Positions 22,962 through 32,497 of a DNA stretch of 35,429 bases are shown here, in pieces. Each line of letters starts with the position of its first letter. Position 1 is the stretch's first letter. The notes beneath the pieces were generated by a model. The model worked only from the letters and a program-made list of their open reading frames with translations, was not told the origin of the DNA and made no database searches. Source of the stretch: Candidatus Nitrosopumilus sp. (GTDB taxonomy: Archaea; Thermoproteota; Nitrososphaeria; Nitrososphaerales; Nitrosopumilaceae); contig JABDOO010000018.1 in NCBI GenBank assembly GCA_013043295.1, forward strand, positions 1 to 35,429. The letters are read 5' to 3'. Both the position numbers and the translations under genes were made by a program.

Positions 22962-25900
22962 ATGTCTGAAAATGATGCAATTTCTCGAATTCGTGATATC
23001 AAGATGCCAAATTACTATCTTGATTATTATTCCAATCTATCAACTGAGACATATTCAATATTTCAACATGCAGCATTGGCAAAATCTACTTTAGCAGATT
23101 CTTCAGGCATAATTGAGCCTAAAATTGCATTTGACCTGGCAGATAGAGTTGCAAAAATGCACGAGATTGACATTGCAGATCCACTCAGGGAAATACTAAA
23201 AATCAATGGAAAGGAACTCTCTGCTCTTATTTTAGCAAAAGAGATTGCGCAGGGGAAATATTGTCTTCCAGATGCTACACTTGAAGACAAATTAGATCTT
23301 GCAGTTCGTGTAGGCTTAGCAATAATTACTGAGGGTGTTACTATTGCACCATTACAAGGAATTAGTGAAGTAAAAATTAAGAAAAATAAAGATGGAACTG
23401 AATACCTATCAGTTTCGATTGCAGGACCAATGCGTTCAGCAGGAGGTACAGAATCTGCAGTAACTCTACTAATTGCTGATCATGTTAGAAAAATAGCAGG
23501 ATTATCTAAATTTCAAGCAAATTCCTTTGATGATGAAACAGGTAGATTTGTTGAGGAATTACGAATTTATGAAAGAGAAGCAAGCAGCTTCCAATTCCAT
23601 ATCTTAGATGAAGACATTGAACATGTGATTTCTAATCTACCAGTTGAATTAGCAGGAGTAGATACTGATCCTTACGAAGTAGTTAACCACAAATCTATGA
23701 CTCGAATTCAAACTGACCGAGTTAGAGGTGGGGCTTTACGTGTCTTAAATGATGGATTGATTGGAAGATCCAAAAAATTACTCAAAAGAATTGAATTGTA
23801 CAATTTAGATGGTTGGGAATGGCTCAATGATTTGAAAGGAGCTGTTCAAACTGGTGATAGCCAAGAAGACGCAGCTGCAAAAAGAATGCGTGAAGTAATT
23901 ACAGGCAGATCTGTATTGTCAATGCCTAACACATTAGGCGGATTTCGTTTAAGATATGGAAGATCATGTAATACAGGTTTTGCAGCAGTAGGGATTCATC
24001 CAGTAATTGCTGAAATTCTCGATCACACAATAGCTGTAGGTACTCAAATCAAGATAGATATTCCAGGAAAAGGTGCAACCGTAGCATTTGTAGATTCTAT
24101 TGATACTCCAACAGTCCGTCTTACCAATGGCAGTGTCGTAAAAATACGTGATGTAAAACATGGATTAGAAATTAAAAATCAAATAGAAAAAATTTTACAT
24201 TTGGGAGATATTTTAATTTCATTTGGAGACTTTTTAGAAAATAATGCCCAATTAGTTCCATCAGGTTATGTAGAAGAATTTTGGATTGAAGAATTAAAAC
24301 AAAATATTCAAAAATATGAGCCTGATGATCAATACCTTAATCAATTTTTGAATAGGACGCCAACAATAGATGAAGCATTAAAAATCTCACTTGATTTTAA
24401 AATCCCATTACATCCACATTACTTGTATTTCTGGGATAAAATTTCTGCTGAAGAACTGAGTAATCTTTTAGAACCAAACAAAGTCAATGAGACTTCTATT
24501 GAATATCCAAACAAAGTCAAAAAGATTCTTGAAAATTTAGGAACTCCCCATAAAGTAGAAAATGAAACATTGATTTTAGAACATCTTGAAGCAAAAATTT
24601 TCTTTAATTTATTATTTAGAACCAAACCAATCATTGATGATTTATCAGTTCCAAAAATTTTATCGAAATCATCAGGAATCAAAATAAATAATAAATTTTC
24701 AACTAGTATAGGAGTTAGAATAGGAAGACCAGAAAAAGCAGCCCCAAGACAAATGAAACCTGCAACACATGTGTTATTCCCAATTGGTGAGAAGGGCGGA
24801 CCTACAAGAGACCTTCTAAAAGCCTCTAGAACTGAGCACTTTTTTGCTAATCTTTTCAACAGGCAGTGTACAAAATGCAACCAACCCTCAATAGGCATAA
24901 AATGTTCTATATGCGGCACCAAGACCTCTATTTCCTACAGATGTTCTAATTGTAGAGATACACTAACAGAGCCATTTTGTGAAAAATGCAAACGCAAAGC
25001 TCCTGCTCATTCACACCAAACATTTCCTTTGAAAAAGAGATTGCTATTAGCTCAAGAGAAGATGGGACTTCGAGCAAAAGAACCCTTCAAAGGAGTTAAA
25101 GAACTTATTAATCAAGATAAAATTGCTGAACCTCTAGAAAAAGGACTTGTCAGACAAAACTTTGGATTAACAACTTTCAAAGATGGAACAGTAAGATTTG
25201 ATGCAACAAATTCTCCATTAACACAATTCAAACCATCTTGGATAGGAACATCTATTGAAAAATTAAAAGAACTTGGTTACTCTCATGATATTGATGGAAA
25301 TCCTCTCATTTCTGTTGAACAGACAATTGAACTTCGAATGCAAGATGTAATTATTCCATATGAAAGTGGAAAATATCTAGTTTCTATTTGTAAATACATT
25401 GATGTTCTTTTAGAGAAATTCTACGGGAAGACTTCATTTTATAATGTAAAAAATTCTGAAGAACTAATTGGGCATTTAATTATTGGTCTGGCTCCTCATA
25501 CATCTGTAGGGATAGTTGGACGAATTATAGGATATACTGAAACACATGTTTGTTTTGGAACTCCTAATTGGCATTCAGCCAAAAGACGAGATGCTGATGG
25601 TGATGCTGATTCAATAATGCTACTGATGGATAGTCTTCTAAACTTTTCAAGACAATTCCTTTCTGACAGAATTGGTGGTTTAATGGATGCACCATTATTA
25701 ATCCAACCACATGTTTTACCTCACGAGTCCCAACCCCAAGCGCATAATCTTGAAGTCACAAAAATTCTTCCATTAGAATTCTTTGAATCTACATTCCAAC
25801 AAATTAAATCCTCAGATATTTCATCAATTGAAATTATTAAATCACGTCTTGAAACCGAAAGACAGTTCTATGATTATCACTTTACACATTCAACATCATC

Positions 25901-26339
25901 ACTAACTACTTCTAAATCAAGAAGCGCATATTCTACGCTTGGTTCTATGCTTGATAAATTTGATATGCAAGTTAGAAATGCTGAATTAATCAACGCTGTA
26001 AACACTTCAGAAATTGTTTCAAATGTAATTTCCACTCATCTTGTACCTGATTTGATGGGAAATCTAAGAGCATATGCAAGGCAGAGCTTTAGGTGCACAG
26101 CATGTGGAAAATCATTTCGTAGAATGCCTCTTATTCAAACTTGTGTATGTGGGCATAAACTGATTGCCACAATTACTAGGGGGTCTGTAGAAAAATATCT
26201 TAAACTTGCAAAAAGATTAGTCGAAAAATATGATGTTGGTGAATACCAAAGGGGAAGAATACATGCTCTATCAGATGAAATCGAATTAGTTTTCGGAAAG
26301 AGTCAAGGGGATCAATCACTACTTACTGATTATGCGTAA
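22962..26339 (+). CDS. polC: DNA polymerase D large subunit (DP2)
   Basis: This 1125-residue catalytic subunit of the archaeal replicative polymerase D has the N-terminal region with GPMRSAGGTESAVTLLIADHVRK and DDETGRFVEELRIYERE, plus MPNTLGGFRLRYGRSCNTGF. A zinc cluster lies at about 634-680 (CTKC, CSIC, CSNC, CEKC). The catalytic motif NWHSAKRRDADGDADSIMLL is near 870-890 and carries the metal-binding Asp residues. A C-terminal zinc finger (CTAC...CVCGH) lies near 1043-1063. The conserved sites are uninterrupted, so no intein is present. The C-terminus lacks an obvious PCNA-binding PIP box. It ends 2 bases before the convergent glyA stop. Confidence 0.97.
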   Translation: MSENDAISRIRDIKMPNYYLDYYSNLSTETYSIFQHAALAKSTLADSSGIIEPKIAFDLADRVAKMHEIDIADPLREILKINGKELSALILAKEIAQGKYCLPDATLEDKLDLAVRVGLAIITEGVTIAPLQGISEVKIKKNKDGTEYLSVSIAGPMRSAGGTESAVTLLIADHVRKIAGLSKFQANSFDDETGRFVEELRIYEREASSFQFHILDEDIEHVISNLPVELAGVDTDPYEVVNHKSMTRIQTDRVRGGALRVLNDGLIGRSKKLLKRIELYNLDGWEWLNDLKGAVQTGDSQEDAAAKRMREVITGRSVLSMPNTLGGFRLRYGRSCNTGFAAVGIHPVIAEILDHTIAVGTQIKIDIPGKGATVAFVDSIDTPTVRLTNGSVVKIRDVKHGLEIKNQIEKILHLGDILISFGDFLENNAQLVPSGYVEEFWIEELKQNIQKYEPDDQYLNQFLNRTPTIDEALKISLDFKIPLHPHYLYFWDKISAEELSNLLEPNKVNETSIEYPNKVKKILENLGTPHKVENETLILEHLEAKIFFNLLFRTKPIIDDLSVPKILSKSSGIKINNKFSTSIGVRIGRPEKAAPRQMKPATHVLFPIGEKGGPTRDLLKASRTEHFFANLFNRQCTKCNQPSIGIKCSICGTKTSISYRCSNCRDTLTEPFCEKCKRKAPAHSHQTFPLKKRLLLAQEKMGLRAKEPFKGVKELINQDKIAEPLEKGLVRQNFGLTTFKDGTVRFDATNSPLTQFKPSWIGTSIEKLKELGYSHDIDGNPLISVEQTIELRMQDVIIPYESGKYLVSICKYIDVLLEKFYGKTSFYNVKNSEELIGHLIIGLAPHTSVGIVGRIIGYTETHVCFGTPNWHSAKRRDADGDADSIMLLMDSLLNFSRQFLSDRIGGLMDAPLLIQPHVLPHESQPQAHNLEVTKILPLEFFESTFQQIKSSDISSIEIIKSRLETERQFYDYHFTHSTSSLTTSKSRSAYSTLGSMLDKFDMQVRNAELINAVNTSEIVSNVISTHLVPDLMGNLRAYARQSFRCTACGKSFRRMPLIQTCVCGHKLIATITRGSVEKYLKLAKRLVEKYDVGEYQRGRIHALSDEIELVFGKSQGDQSLLTDYA

Positions 26340-26341
26340 AT

Positions 26342-27664
26342 CTATCTCAATTTGACGTATTCATAAGCACCCAATTTATTATCAAAACAGAATTTGACTT
26401 TCTGATAGTCTTTTCTGAATGTCTTGACTTTTGATAATAATTTCTTTGGATCTTTTTTATCAATTACAACCTGTTTAATGTAAGATGCAATTTCTTCCAT
26501 CTCATTCTTTTTCATTCCAAGTCGTGTTATTTCTGAAACTCCCAATCTAATTCCACCAGGATGGAAATAATTTCTTCCGGCTTTAATATCACCTGGAATT
26601 AATTGTCTGTTAACAATGATGTTAGCTTTTTCTAAATCAGCTTCAACCTTACCGCCATCTGAATAATCTAAAACATTTACTGCAATTTGATGTGATTGAG
26701 TAAATCCTCTACTTTCGCCAAGTACTTTGAATCCCAAATCACTTAATGCTTCTGCAAATATTTTTGCATTTTTAATTACTTGTACTGCATAATCTTTTCC
26801 AAATTCTAAAGCTTCTGCAAAAGCAACAGCTTTACCGGCCATATGATGAATATGATGACTACTTGTAAGTCCAGGAAATGTTGCTTTTTTGATAACTTCC
26901 TCATGCTCCTTTGAACCTAAAACTAATCCACCCTGAGGACCAAACAATGTCTTATGGGTACTCATAGTCATAGTATCGGCTCCTTCTCTAAGAGGATCTT
27001 GGAATTTTCCACCTGCAATTAATCCTGCTACATGAGCTGCGTCATAATTGATATGCATTCCATAACTTTTTAGAAAATCTGATAATTCTTTTACAGGATG
27101 AGGAAATAAGAAAAGTGATCCACCAAACATAGCCATTTTGGGAAGACGATTTGCTTTTTTAAGATCTTTAACTTTCTGTTTTGTCTTATCTACATCAATT
27201 GTCATTTCTTCTGCATCAAATGGATAGAACTCTATTTCTAATCCATGTACCAAACCTGCTGTTCCATAATGTTCTTTTTTCCCATGTGAAATGTGTCCAC
27301 CTGCTGGTATTGAAGGTGCTAACATAATGTCTCCAGGATTTGTAAATGCAGAATAGACTGCTAAATTTGCAACAACTCCTGAAATTGGTCTAACATCAGC
27401 AAATTTTGCTTTGTATAATTTTTTAGCTAATTTCATACATTCAAACTCTACATCATCTATGTAGACACAGCCAGCGTATACTCTTTCACCTGGCCATCCT
27501 TCAGCATATCTATTTCCAAAATCAGAAATTATTGCTTCTCTAACTGCTGGACTCGGAATATTTTCACTTGCAATCAATGGAATTGAATTTTCAAACCATT
27601 TGTGATGTTCTTTTAATTTTGCAAAAATATTATCATAAGCTGTTTTATTCTGTGATTTAGCCAT
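26342..27664 (-). CDS. glyA: Serine hydroxymethyltransferase
   Basis: The 440-residue PLP enzyme interconverts serine and glycine while loading a one-carbon unit on a pterin. Visible features are IPLIASENIPSPAV, NRYAEGWPGERVYAG, the PLP-stacking and Asp region INYDAAHVAGLI and the PLP lysine in TMSTHKTLFGPQGG (Lys238). I chose ATG 27664 (MAKSQNK) over a TTG 9 bases upstream. A TATA-like TTTTTAAA on the minus strand at 27688-27695 is about 27 bases away, consistent with a leaderless mRNA. The gene is divergent from the thermosome gene. Confidence 0.95.
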   Translation of the reverse strand: MAKSQNKTAYDNIFAKLKEHHKWFENSIPLIASENIPSPAVREAIISDFGNRYAEGWPGERVYAGCVYIDDVEFECMKLAKKLYKAKFADVRPISGVVANLAVYSAFTNPGDIMLAPSIPAGGHISHGKKEHYGTAGLVHGLEIEFYPFDAEEMTIDVDKTKQKVKDLKKANRLPKMAMFGGSLFLFPHPVKELSDFLKSYGMHINYDAAHVAGLIAGGKFQDPLREGADTMTMSTHKTLFGPQGGLVLGSKEHEEVIKKATFPGLTSSHHIHHMAGKAVAFAEALEFGKDYAVQVIKNAKIFAEALSDLGFKVLGESRGFTQSHQIAVNVLDYSDGGKVEADLEKANIIVNRQLIPGDIKAGRNYFHPGGIRLGVSEITRLGMKKNEMEEIASYIKQVVIDKKDPKKLLSKVKTFRKDYQKVKFCFDNKLGAYEYVKLR

Positions 27665-27736
27665 ATTTTGCAACTTAATTTTCCCAATTTAAAAACACCG
27701 ATATGATTTCAAAAAAGCCGATCTTGATCTGGAAGG

Positions 27737-27744
27737 TATAAAAG
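27737..27744 (+). promoter_or_regulatory. TATA box of the thermosome gene
   Basis: TATAAAAG, preceded by GGAAGG, lies about 27 bases before the ATG at 27768. The TTG at 27759 is only about 18 bases from it and would lie before the expected transcript start. Confidence 0.55.
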
Positions 27745-27767
27745 GGGAATCTGAAGTTTTGGCATCT

Positions 27768-29480
27768 ATGGGAATGCAAGCAACTTCAAAAGGTAACATG
27801 CCTGTTGTATTGCTCAAAGAGGGCGGTTCTGAAACCAAAGGACGAGAAGCCCAAAAAAATAACATTGCTGCAGCTAAAATAATCGCTGAAATTGTTCATA
27901 CTAGCTTAGGCCCACGAGGCATGGATAAAATGCTAGTCGATTCATTAGGTGATGTTACTATTACAAATGATGGTGCAACCATTCTAAAAGAAATTGATGT
28001 TCAACACCCAGCAGCAAAAATGCTAGTCGAAATCTCAAAAACTACAGATAATGAAGTTGGAGATGGAACAACATCTGCAGTAATCTTAGCAGGTGCTTTA
28101 TTATCACAAGCTGAATCATTAATTGATCAAGATGTTCATCCAACAATCATTGTTGATGGATATAGAAAAGCTGCAAGAAAAGCAAAAGAATACCTCGAAG
28201 AAATTGCAGATACTATTACTGCAAATGATAAAAATATTTTAAATAAAATTGCAAAAACTTCAATGCAAACAAAACTTGTCAGAAAAGACTCTGATCTTCT
28301 TGCAGATATTATTGTTAAATCCGTACTTGCTGTTGCAGAAAAGGATGGTGAATCTTTTGATGTTGACATTGATGATATCAAAGTTGAAAAGAAAGCAGGT
28401 GGTTCAATTAAGGATTCAATGATTATTCAAGGAATTGTTCTTGATAAAGAAATTGTTCATGGCGGTATGCCCAGAAAAATCACTGATGCCAAAATTGCAT
28501 TAATTAACACTGCATTAGAGATTAGTAAAACTGAAACTGATTCTAAAATTAACATTTCAAATCCTCAACAACTCAAATCATTTCTAGATGAAGAAAATAG
28601 AATGCTAAAAACAATGGTTGACAAAGTCATTGGTTCTGGCGCAAATGTAGTATTGTGTCAAAAAGGATTAGATGATATGGCTCAACATTATCTAGCAAAA
28701 GCAGGAATAATTGCAGTTAGAAGAATTAAAGAAAGTGATCTTACAAAACTTGCAAAAGCAACAGGAGCTAGAATAGTTACAAATCTAGATGATCTTTATG
28801 AAAAAGATCTCGGTTCTGCTGATGTTGTAGAAGAAAGAAAAATTGAAGAAGACAAATGGGTATTTGTTGAAGGATGCAAACATCCAAAGGCAGTTACATT
28901 ACTTCTTCGTGCTGGTTCTCAAAGAGTAGTTGATGAAGTTGAACGCTCTGTTCATGATGCTTTAATGGTTGTAAAAGATGTAATCTTAAAACCAGAAATT
29001 GTTGCAGGTGGTGGAGCTCCTGAAACTTATGCAGCAACCAAAATTCGTGGTTGGGCAAAATCTTTGGAAGGTAGAGAGCAATTGGCAGCAGAAAAATTTG
29101 CCGATGCACTAGAAGAAATCCCAATGGCTCTAGCTGACAATGCAGGAATGGATCCAATTGATACTCTTACACTTCTTCGTTCAAAACAACAGAAAGGAGA
29201 AAAATGGACTGGTATTGATGTAATGAAAGCAAAGATTGGTAATATGAAATCAAGTGATATTATTGAACCACTAGCAGTCAAACTTCAAATTGTTTCAGCT
29301 GCTGCAGAGGCTGCTTGTATGATTCTTAGAATAGATGATGTTATTGCAACCCAGAAATCTGCAGGAGGACCACCAGGTGGTGGAGAAGGTGGAATGCCAC
29401 CAGGAATGCCACCAGGTATGGGTGGTATGGGCGGCATGCCAGGTATGGGTGGAATGCCTGATATGGGCGGAATGATGTAA
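27768..29480 (+). CDS. Thermosome subunit (group II chaperonin)
   Basis: The 570-residue ATP-driven protein-folding subunit forms a double-ring complex. The N-terminal equatorial part has [21 protein letters not shown] and [25 protein letters not shown], followed by the ATPase loop [17 protein letters not shown] near residue 97. The C-terminal equatorial motif is [12 protein letters not shown]. The last 35 residues are a flexible tail of GGM/PGM repeats ([16 protein letters not shown]...), usual for archaeal thermosomes and projecting into the chamber. I chose ATG 27768 ([12 protein letters not shown]) from the TATA position. Confidence 0.97.
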   Translation: MGMQATSKGNMPVVLLKEGGSETKGREAQKNNIAAAKIIAEIVHTSLGPRGMDKMLVDSLGDVTITNDGATILKEIDVQHPAAKMLVEISKTTDNEVGDGTTSAVILAGALLSQAESLIDQDVHPTIIVDGYRKAARKAKEYLEEIADTITANDKNILNKIAKTSMQTKLVRKDSDLLADIIVKSVLAVAEKDGESFDVDIDDIKVEKKAGGSIKDSMIIQGIVLDKEIVHGGMPRKITDAKIALINTALEISKTETDSKINISNPQQLKSFLDEENRMLKTMVDKVIGSGANVVLCQKGLDDMAQHYLAKAGIIAVRRIKESDLTKLAKATGARIVTNLDDLYEKDLGSADVVEERKIEEDKWVFVEGCKHPKAVTLLLRAGSQRVVDEVERSVHDALMVVKDVILKPEIVAGGGAPETYAATKIRGWAKSLEGREQLAAEKFADALEEIPMALADNAGMDPIDTLTLLRSKQQKGEKWTGIDVMKAKIGNMKSSDIIEPLAVKLQIVSAAAEAACMILRIDDVIATQKSAGGPPGGGEGGMPPGMPPGMGGMGGMPGMGGMPDMGGMM

Positions 29481-29554
29481 ATCATTTTGAATTTTTTCAA
29501 AACTTTAATTGCTAAACAAATTTACGAACAATATTGAATAAAACATCCTCTACA

Positions 29555-29812
29555 ATGCTAACTGGTTTCAAGTATGTCTATCTGGTTGCATTTTTTGCAT
29601 TACTTTCTGGTCTTTTTCATCCATTAATTACTAACACAAGTTTTGATGGAACAATATCTGGGGTGTTAGTATTGTTTGTAGGTCTTGCAGGTGGAGTTTT
29701 GTTATACAGAGCTGCGACATCTGAAAGCAAACGAGTAATATTTCTAGGAAGTGGATTTGGTCTAATGGCTATTTCATTATACTATATTTTCCAATTAACT
29801 GGAAGAGCTTAA
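29555..29812 (+). CDS. Small membrane protein, three predicted helices
   Basis: The 85-residue protein has hydrophobic segments at about 5-24 (YVYLVAFFALLSGLFHPLI), 36-55 (SGVLVLFVGLAGGVLLYRA) and 62-82 (VIFLGSGFGLMAISLYYIF). No family or catalytic residue is recognised. I chose ATG 29555 (MLTGFKYVYLV); an in-frame TTG at 29534 is possible. The 3' end overlaps the convergent glutamine synthetase gene by 4 bases. Confidence 0.6.
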   Translation: MLTGFKYVYLVAFFALLSGLFHPLITNTSFDGTISGVLVLFVGLAGGVLLYRAATSESKRVIFLGSGFGLMAISLYYIFQLTGRA

Positions 29813-31281
29813 ACATCAAAGTATAGATAAAATTCATGCGGATGTGGTCTAATGGCTATTTCACGTTGATCTCTTCTTTCTAGTTCAATAATTTTGTCAA
29901 TCACATCATTAGTGTAAATTGGACTGAGGAATTTTCTATCACTTTCAAGTTCATCTAATGCTTCTCCAAGACTTTTTGGGAGAACTCCAATTCCTCTCTT
30001 TGCCCTATCAGATTTTGTCATCTTGAATATATCGTCACGAACTTCATCCCCTGGATCCATCTTTTTCTTAACTCCATCCATTCCTGCTGCAGTTACTGCT
30101 GCAAACACGAGATATGGATTAGATGAAGGATCTGGGGCTCTAAATTCAAGTCTTTTAAGATTAGAATAATTTTTGCCTTTCAGATGTTTTGGCACTCTTA
30201 CTATTGCAGAACGATTTCCTGAACTCCATGCAATGTATGCAGGAGCCTCATATCCTGGAACTAATCTGTGATATGAGTTAGTAGTAGGATTACATATTGC
30301 TGATAATGCTTTTGCATGGTTAACAATACCGCCACAGAAATATCTCCCAAGTTGGCTTAATTCAATTTCATCATCAGGATCGTAAAATGCATTTTCCATT
30401 CCTTTCCATAAACTTACATTGACATGCATTCCAGAACCAGAATCCATAGCTATTGGTTTTGGCATCATTGTTGCAACTTTTCCATACTTTTGTGCTACAT
30501 TTCTAATCACATACTTGTATGATTGTGCAGCATCTGCAGCATTTGTCATATAATCATATTTGATATCAATTTCACATTGTCCAGCTGTTGCTACTTCATG
30601 GTGATGATTATCACACAAAATTCCAAAATTTGTATTGAGAATATTTACACATTCATTTCTATATGGTGTTAGTGTATCTGCAGGAGTACTTGGATAGTAT
30701 CCTTCTTGTAATCCCATTGGATATCCTTCACCTGATTGATTCCAAGGAGCTTCTTTTGATTCAATTGAATATGATTGACCTTTGTATGGCGTTAGAACAT
30801 CCCAATGTACTTTATCAAATACAAAGAATTCAACCTCAGGACCCCAAGTACTAAAATCAAATCCTTGAGTTTTGATATATTCTTCAGCTTTTTGAGAAAT
30901 ACCTCTGGGATCTCTTGATAATCTACCTCTGTCCTCACCCCAATAAACATCACAAAGTAGTCGAGCAGTTTTATTTTCAGTCATCCAAGGAATAATTGCA
31001 AATGTACTTGGATCAGGTTTCAAGAGTAAATCGGAATCATCAATACTTGTAAACCCAATGATTGATGAACCATCCAATTTTGGTAATCCGTCTCTCATTT
31101 GCTCTGGAGTAAAAGTATTAGCTGAAATTGTAGTATGATGAAAATGACCAGTTAGGCCAGTAAATTGTAGATCAATAAACTGAATGCCTTCATGTTGAAT
31201 TCTTGAAAATACTTCATCAGGTGAATATGTTACTTGGATTGCTTTACCGTGGCTGACTTTATATGGCAATTTATTCTTCAA
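29809..31281 (-). CDS. glnA: Glutamine synthetase, type I
   Basis: The 490-residue enzyme condenses ammonium and glutamate with ATP, the main ammonium assimilation step in these organisms. Visible motifs are LPKLDGSSIIGF (N-terminal loop), WGPEVEFFVFD and QCEIDIKYDYMTNAADAAQSYKYVIRNVA for metal and glutamate binding. Further on are GSGMHVNVSLWK (ATP site), NPTTNSYHRLVPGYEAPAYIAWSSGNRSAIVRVP, and RLEFRAPDPSSNPYLVFAA. The start is TTG at 31281; no ATG precedes the conserved N-domain. The gene is divergent from the GINS gene, with 41 bases between the starts. Confidence 0.95.
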   Translation of the reverse strand: MKNKLPYKVSHGKAIQVTYSPDEVFSRIQHEGIQFIDLQFTGLTGHFHHTTISANTFTPEQMRDGLPKLDGSSIIGFTSIDDSDLLLKPDPSTFAIIPWMTENKTARLLCDVYWGEDRGRLSRDPRGISQKAEEYIKTQGFDFSTWGPEVEFFVFDKVHWDVLTPYKGQSYSIESKEAPWNQSGEGYPMGLQEGYYPSTPADTLTPYRNECVNILNTNFGILCDNHHHEVATAGQCEIDIKYDYMTNAADAAQSYKYVIRNVAQKYGKVATMMPKPIAMDSGSGMHVNVSLWKGMENAFYDPDDEIELSQLGRYFCGGIVNHAKALSAICNPTTNSYHRLVPGYEAPAYIAWSSGNRSAIVRVPKHLKGKNYSNLKRLEFRAPDPSSNPYLVFAAVTAAGMDGVKKKMDPGDEVRDDIFKMTKSDRAKRGIGVLPKSLGEALDELESDRKFLSPIYTNDVIDKIIELERRDQREIAIRPHPHEFYLYFDV

Positions 31282-31322
31282 TCAAACACAAATACATCAG
31301 CCATTTAAGGATTAGGTAAGAA

Positions 31323-31880
31323 ATGTCAGAATCAAATCAAATCAATATCACATCACTGCATCATACAGTTTTACGTGAAACTGAAAGTGATTCTATTTTA
31401 GAAATTGATCCTAATTTTTACAGGAATCTAGCTGATTTTATTGGAAATTTACGAAAACAAGAATTTGATGGAATAGAAAATAAAATTAAAGACACAATGA
31501 TAGAAATGGTTATCGAATTATCAACATTGCTAATAGAAATTAGATTAGAAAAAATTTCAAAAACTTCCGATTTGGAAATTAGTAATCTTTTAGATGAAGA
31601 AAAATTTATTTTTGATTCACAAGAAGACAAAAAAGACAGAACTGAAATGATTCTTTCTGCAACAATTAATGGCAAATCAAAATTTTTAGAATCAATAGCC
31701 CAAAATCATAAAACAAAGAAAATCGTTGTTAGATTTCTAAATGAAGTTGATGAAATAGTAGGAGCTGATCTAGAAAAATATGGACCTTTCAAAACTGAAG
31801 ATATAGCTACAATTCCATATGAGAATGCTCAGGCTCTAATTGCCAAAAATGTTGCAACTAAGGTTCATTTAGAAGATTAG
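31323..31880 (+). CDS. GINS complex subunit (Sld5/Psf1-like, Gins51 type)
   Basis: The 185-residue replisome factor bridges MCM helicase and other fork proteins. The N-terminal helical A domain (about 1-105) has the family pattern IDPNFYRNLADFIGNLRKQEFD and LLIEIRLEKISKTSDLEI. The C-terminal beta B domain (about 133-180, KIVVRFLNEVDEIVGADLEKYGPFKTEDIATIPYENAQALIAKNVA) is the conserved GINS B domain. B domain at the C-terminus is the Sld5/Psf1 (archaeal Gins51/15) arrangement. A TATA-like element near 31298 is about 25 bases before the ATG. It is followed after 31 bases by a small membrane protein. Confidence 0.85.
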   Translation: MSESNQINITSLHHTVLRETESDSILEIDPNFYRNLADFIGNLRKQEFDGIENKIKDTMIEMVIELSTLLIEIRLEKISKTSDLEISNLLDEEKFIFDSQEDKKDRTEMILSATINGKSKFLESIAQNHKTKKIVVRFLNEVDEIVGADLEKYGPFKTEDIATIPYENAQALIAKNVATKVHLED

Positions 31881-31911
31881 ATAGAAATTATACCTATCAT
31901 TACCGAATAAT

Positions 31912-32196
31912 ATGTCTCATACAGGCGTTGATGTTATAGATTTTCTTTTTTACACAATATATCCAGTAATTGGGATTTTTCTGGTTGAAGTAATTAGTCG
32001 TTTAGTAAAAATACCAAAATGGATTAAATTATGGACACAAGCGATTGTATCAATCGGATTTGGAGTTTACTATTGGTTTATTCTACCAGCACCACAAAAT
32101 TTTCCGTTGACTGCAATGGTAATGTTTGCACTAGCAATTGCTCTTATTTACCAAGGAAGAAGGGCAAAAATCTCTCCAGACAAAAGTCCATATTGA
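31912..32196 (+). CDS. Small membrane protein, three predicted helices
   Basis: The 94-residue protein has hydrophobic segments at about 9-28 (DFLFYTIYPVIGIFLVEVI), 38-58 (LWTQAIVSIGFGVYYWFIL) and 63-82 (FPLTAMVMFALAIALIYQG), ending in a basic cytoplasmic tail (RRAKISPDKSPY). No family is recognised. It lies 31 bases after the GINS gene on the same strand and may be read through with it, but nothing shows a replication role. Confidence 0.6.
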   Translation: MSHTGVDVIDFLFYTIYPVIGIFLVEVISRLVKIPKWIKLWTQAIVSIGFGVYYWFILPAPQNFPLTAMVMFALAIALIYQGRRAKISPDKSPY

Positions 32197-32199
32197 TTT

Positions 32200-32421
32200 T
32201 TAAAATCTTCCAAAAATTCGTTTTAAAATATTAGGTCTGTTTCGTCCACCATCACGAATTACTTTTTTCTCCCCAAACCTTTTAGCTCTAATCTGGCTTA
32301 GTTTTACACATCTATGTTCTTCAGGTAATCTGTGTTCTGCACAAAAAGGATCCTTACAATAATTGCACTGAAATGGCATGTCAGTTAGGTCTCCACAATA
32401 TGCACATTTTTCTGATTCCAT
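32200..32421 (-). CDS. AN1-type zinc finger protein
   Basis: The 73-residue protein has an AN1 zinc finger over residues 1-40: CAYCGDLTDMPFQCNYCKDPFCAEHRLPEEHRC. The Cys-x2-Cys, Cys-x2-Cys, Cys and His-x5-His-x-Cys order is as in the family, and should bind two zinc ions. A basic C-terminal tail (KRFGEKKVIRDGGRNRPNILKRIFGRF) follows. In eukaryotes AN1 fingers occur in stress and ubiquitin-related proteins. The archaeal role is unknown. It converges on the small membrane protein gene with only 3 bases between the stops. Confidence 0.85.
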   Translation of the reverse strand: MESEKCAYCGDLTDMPFQCNYCKDPFCAEHRLPEEHRCVKLSQIRAKRFGEKKVIRDGGRNRPNILKRIFGRF

Positions 32422-32497
32422 ATTTTCAATTACTACTTTTCTTTTAATAAAGGTGCCAGTGTTTCTTGAGATTTCTTAATGTCTAAACATTTTTACG

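Noticed and set aside
24419-24922. A 167-codon open frame antisense to the polymerase D large subunit
   Set aside because: The plus strand encodes conserved DP2 sequence, including its zinc cluster. The antisense frame has no recognisable motif or promoter and is a shadow frame.
22962-26339. Intein insertion in the polymerase D large subunit, common in some archaea
   Set aside because: The catalytic motif around residue 875 and the other conserved blocks are continuous, and the length is normal.
29370-29480. Tandem repeat at the thermosome 3' end as a mobile or minisatellite element
   Set aside because: It is in frame and encodes the GGM/PGM tail found in many archaeal thermosomes.
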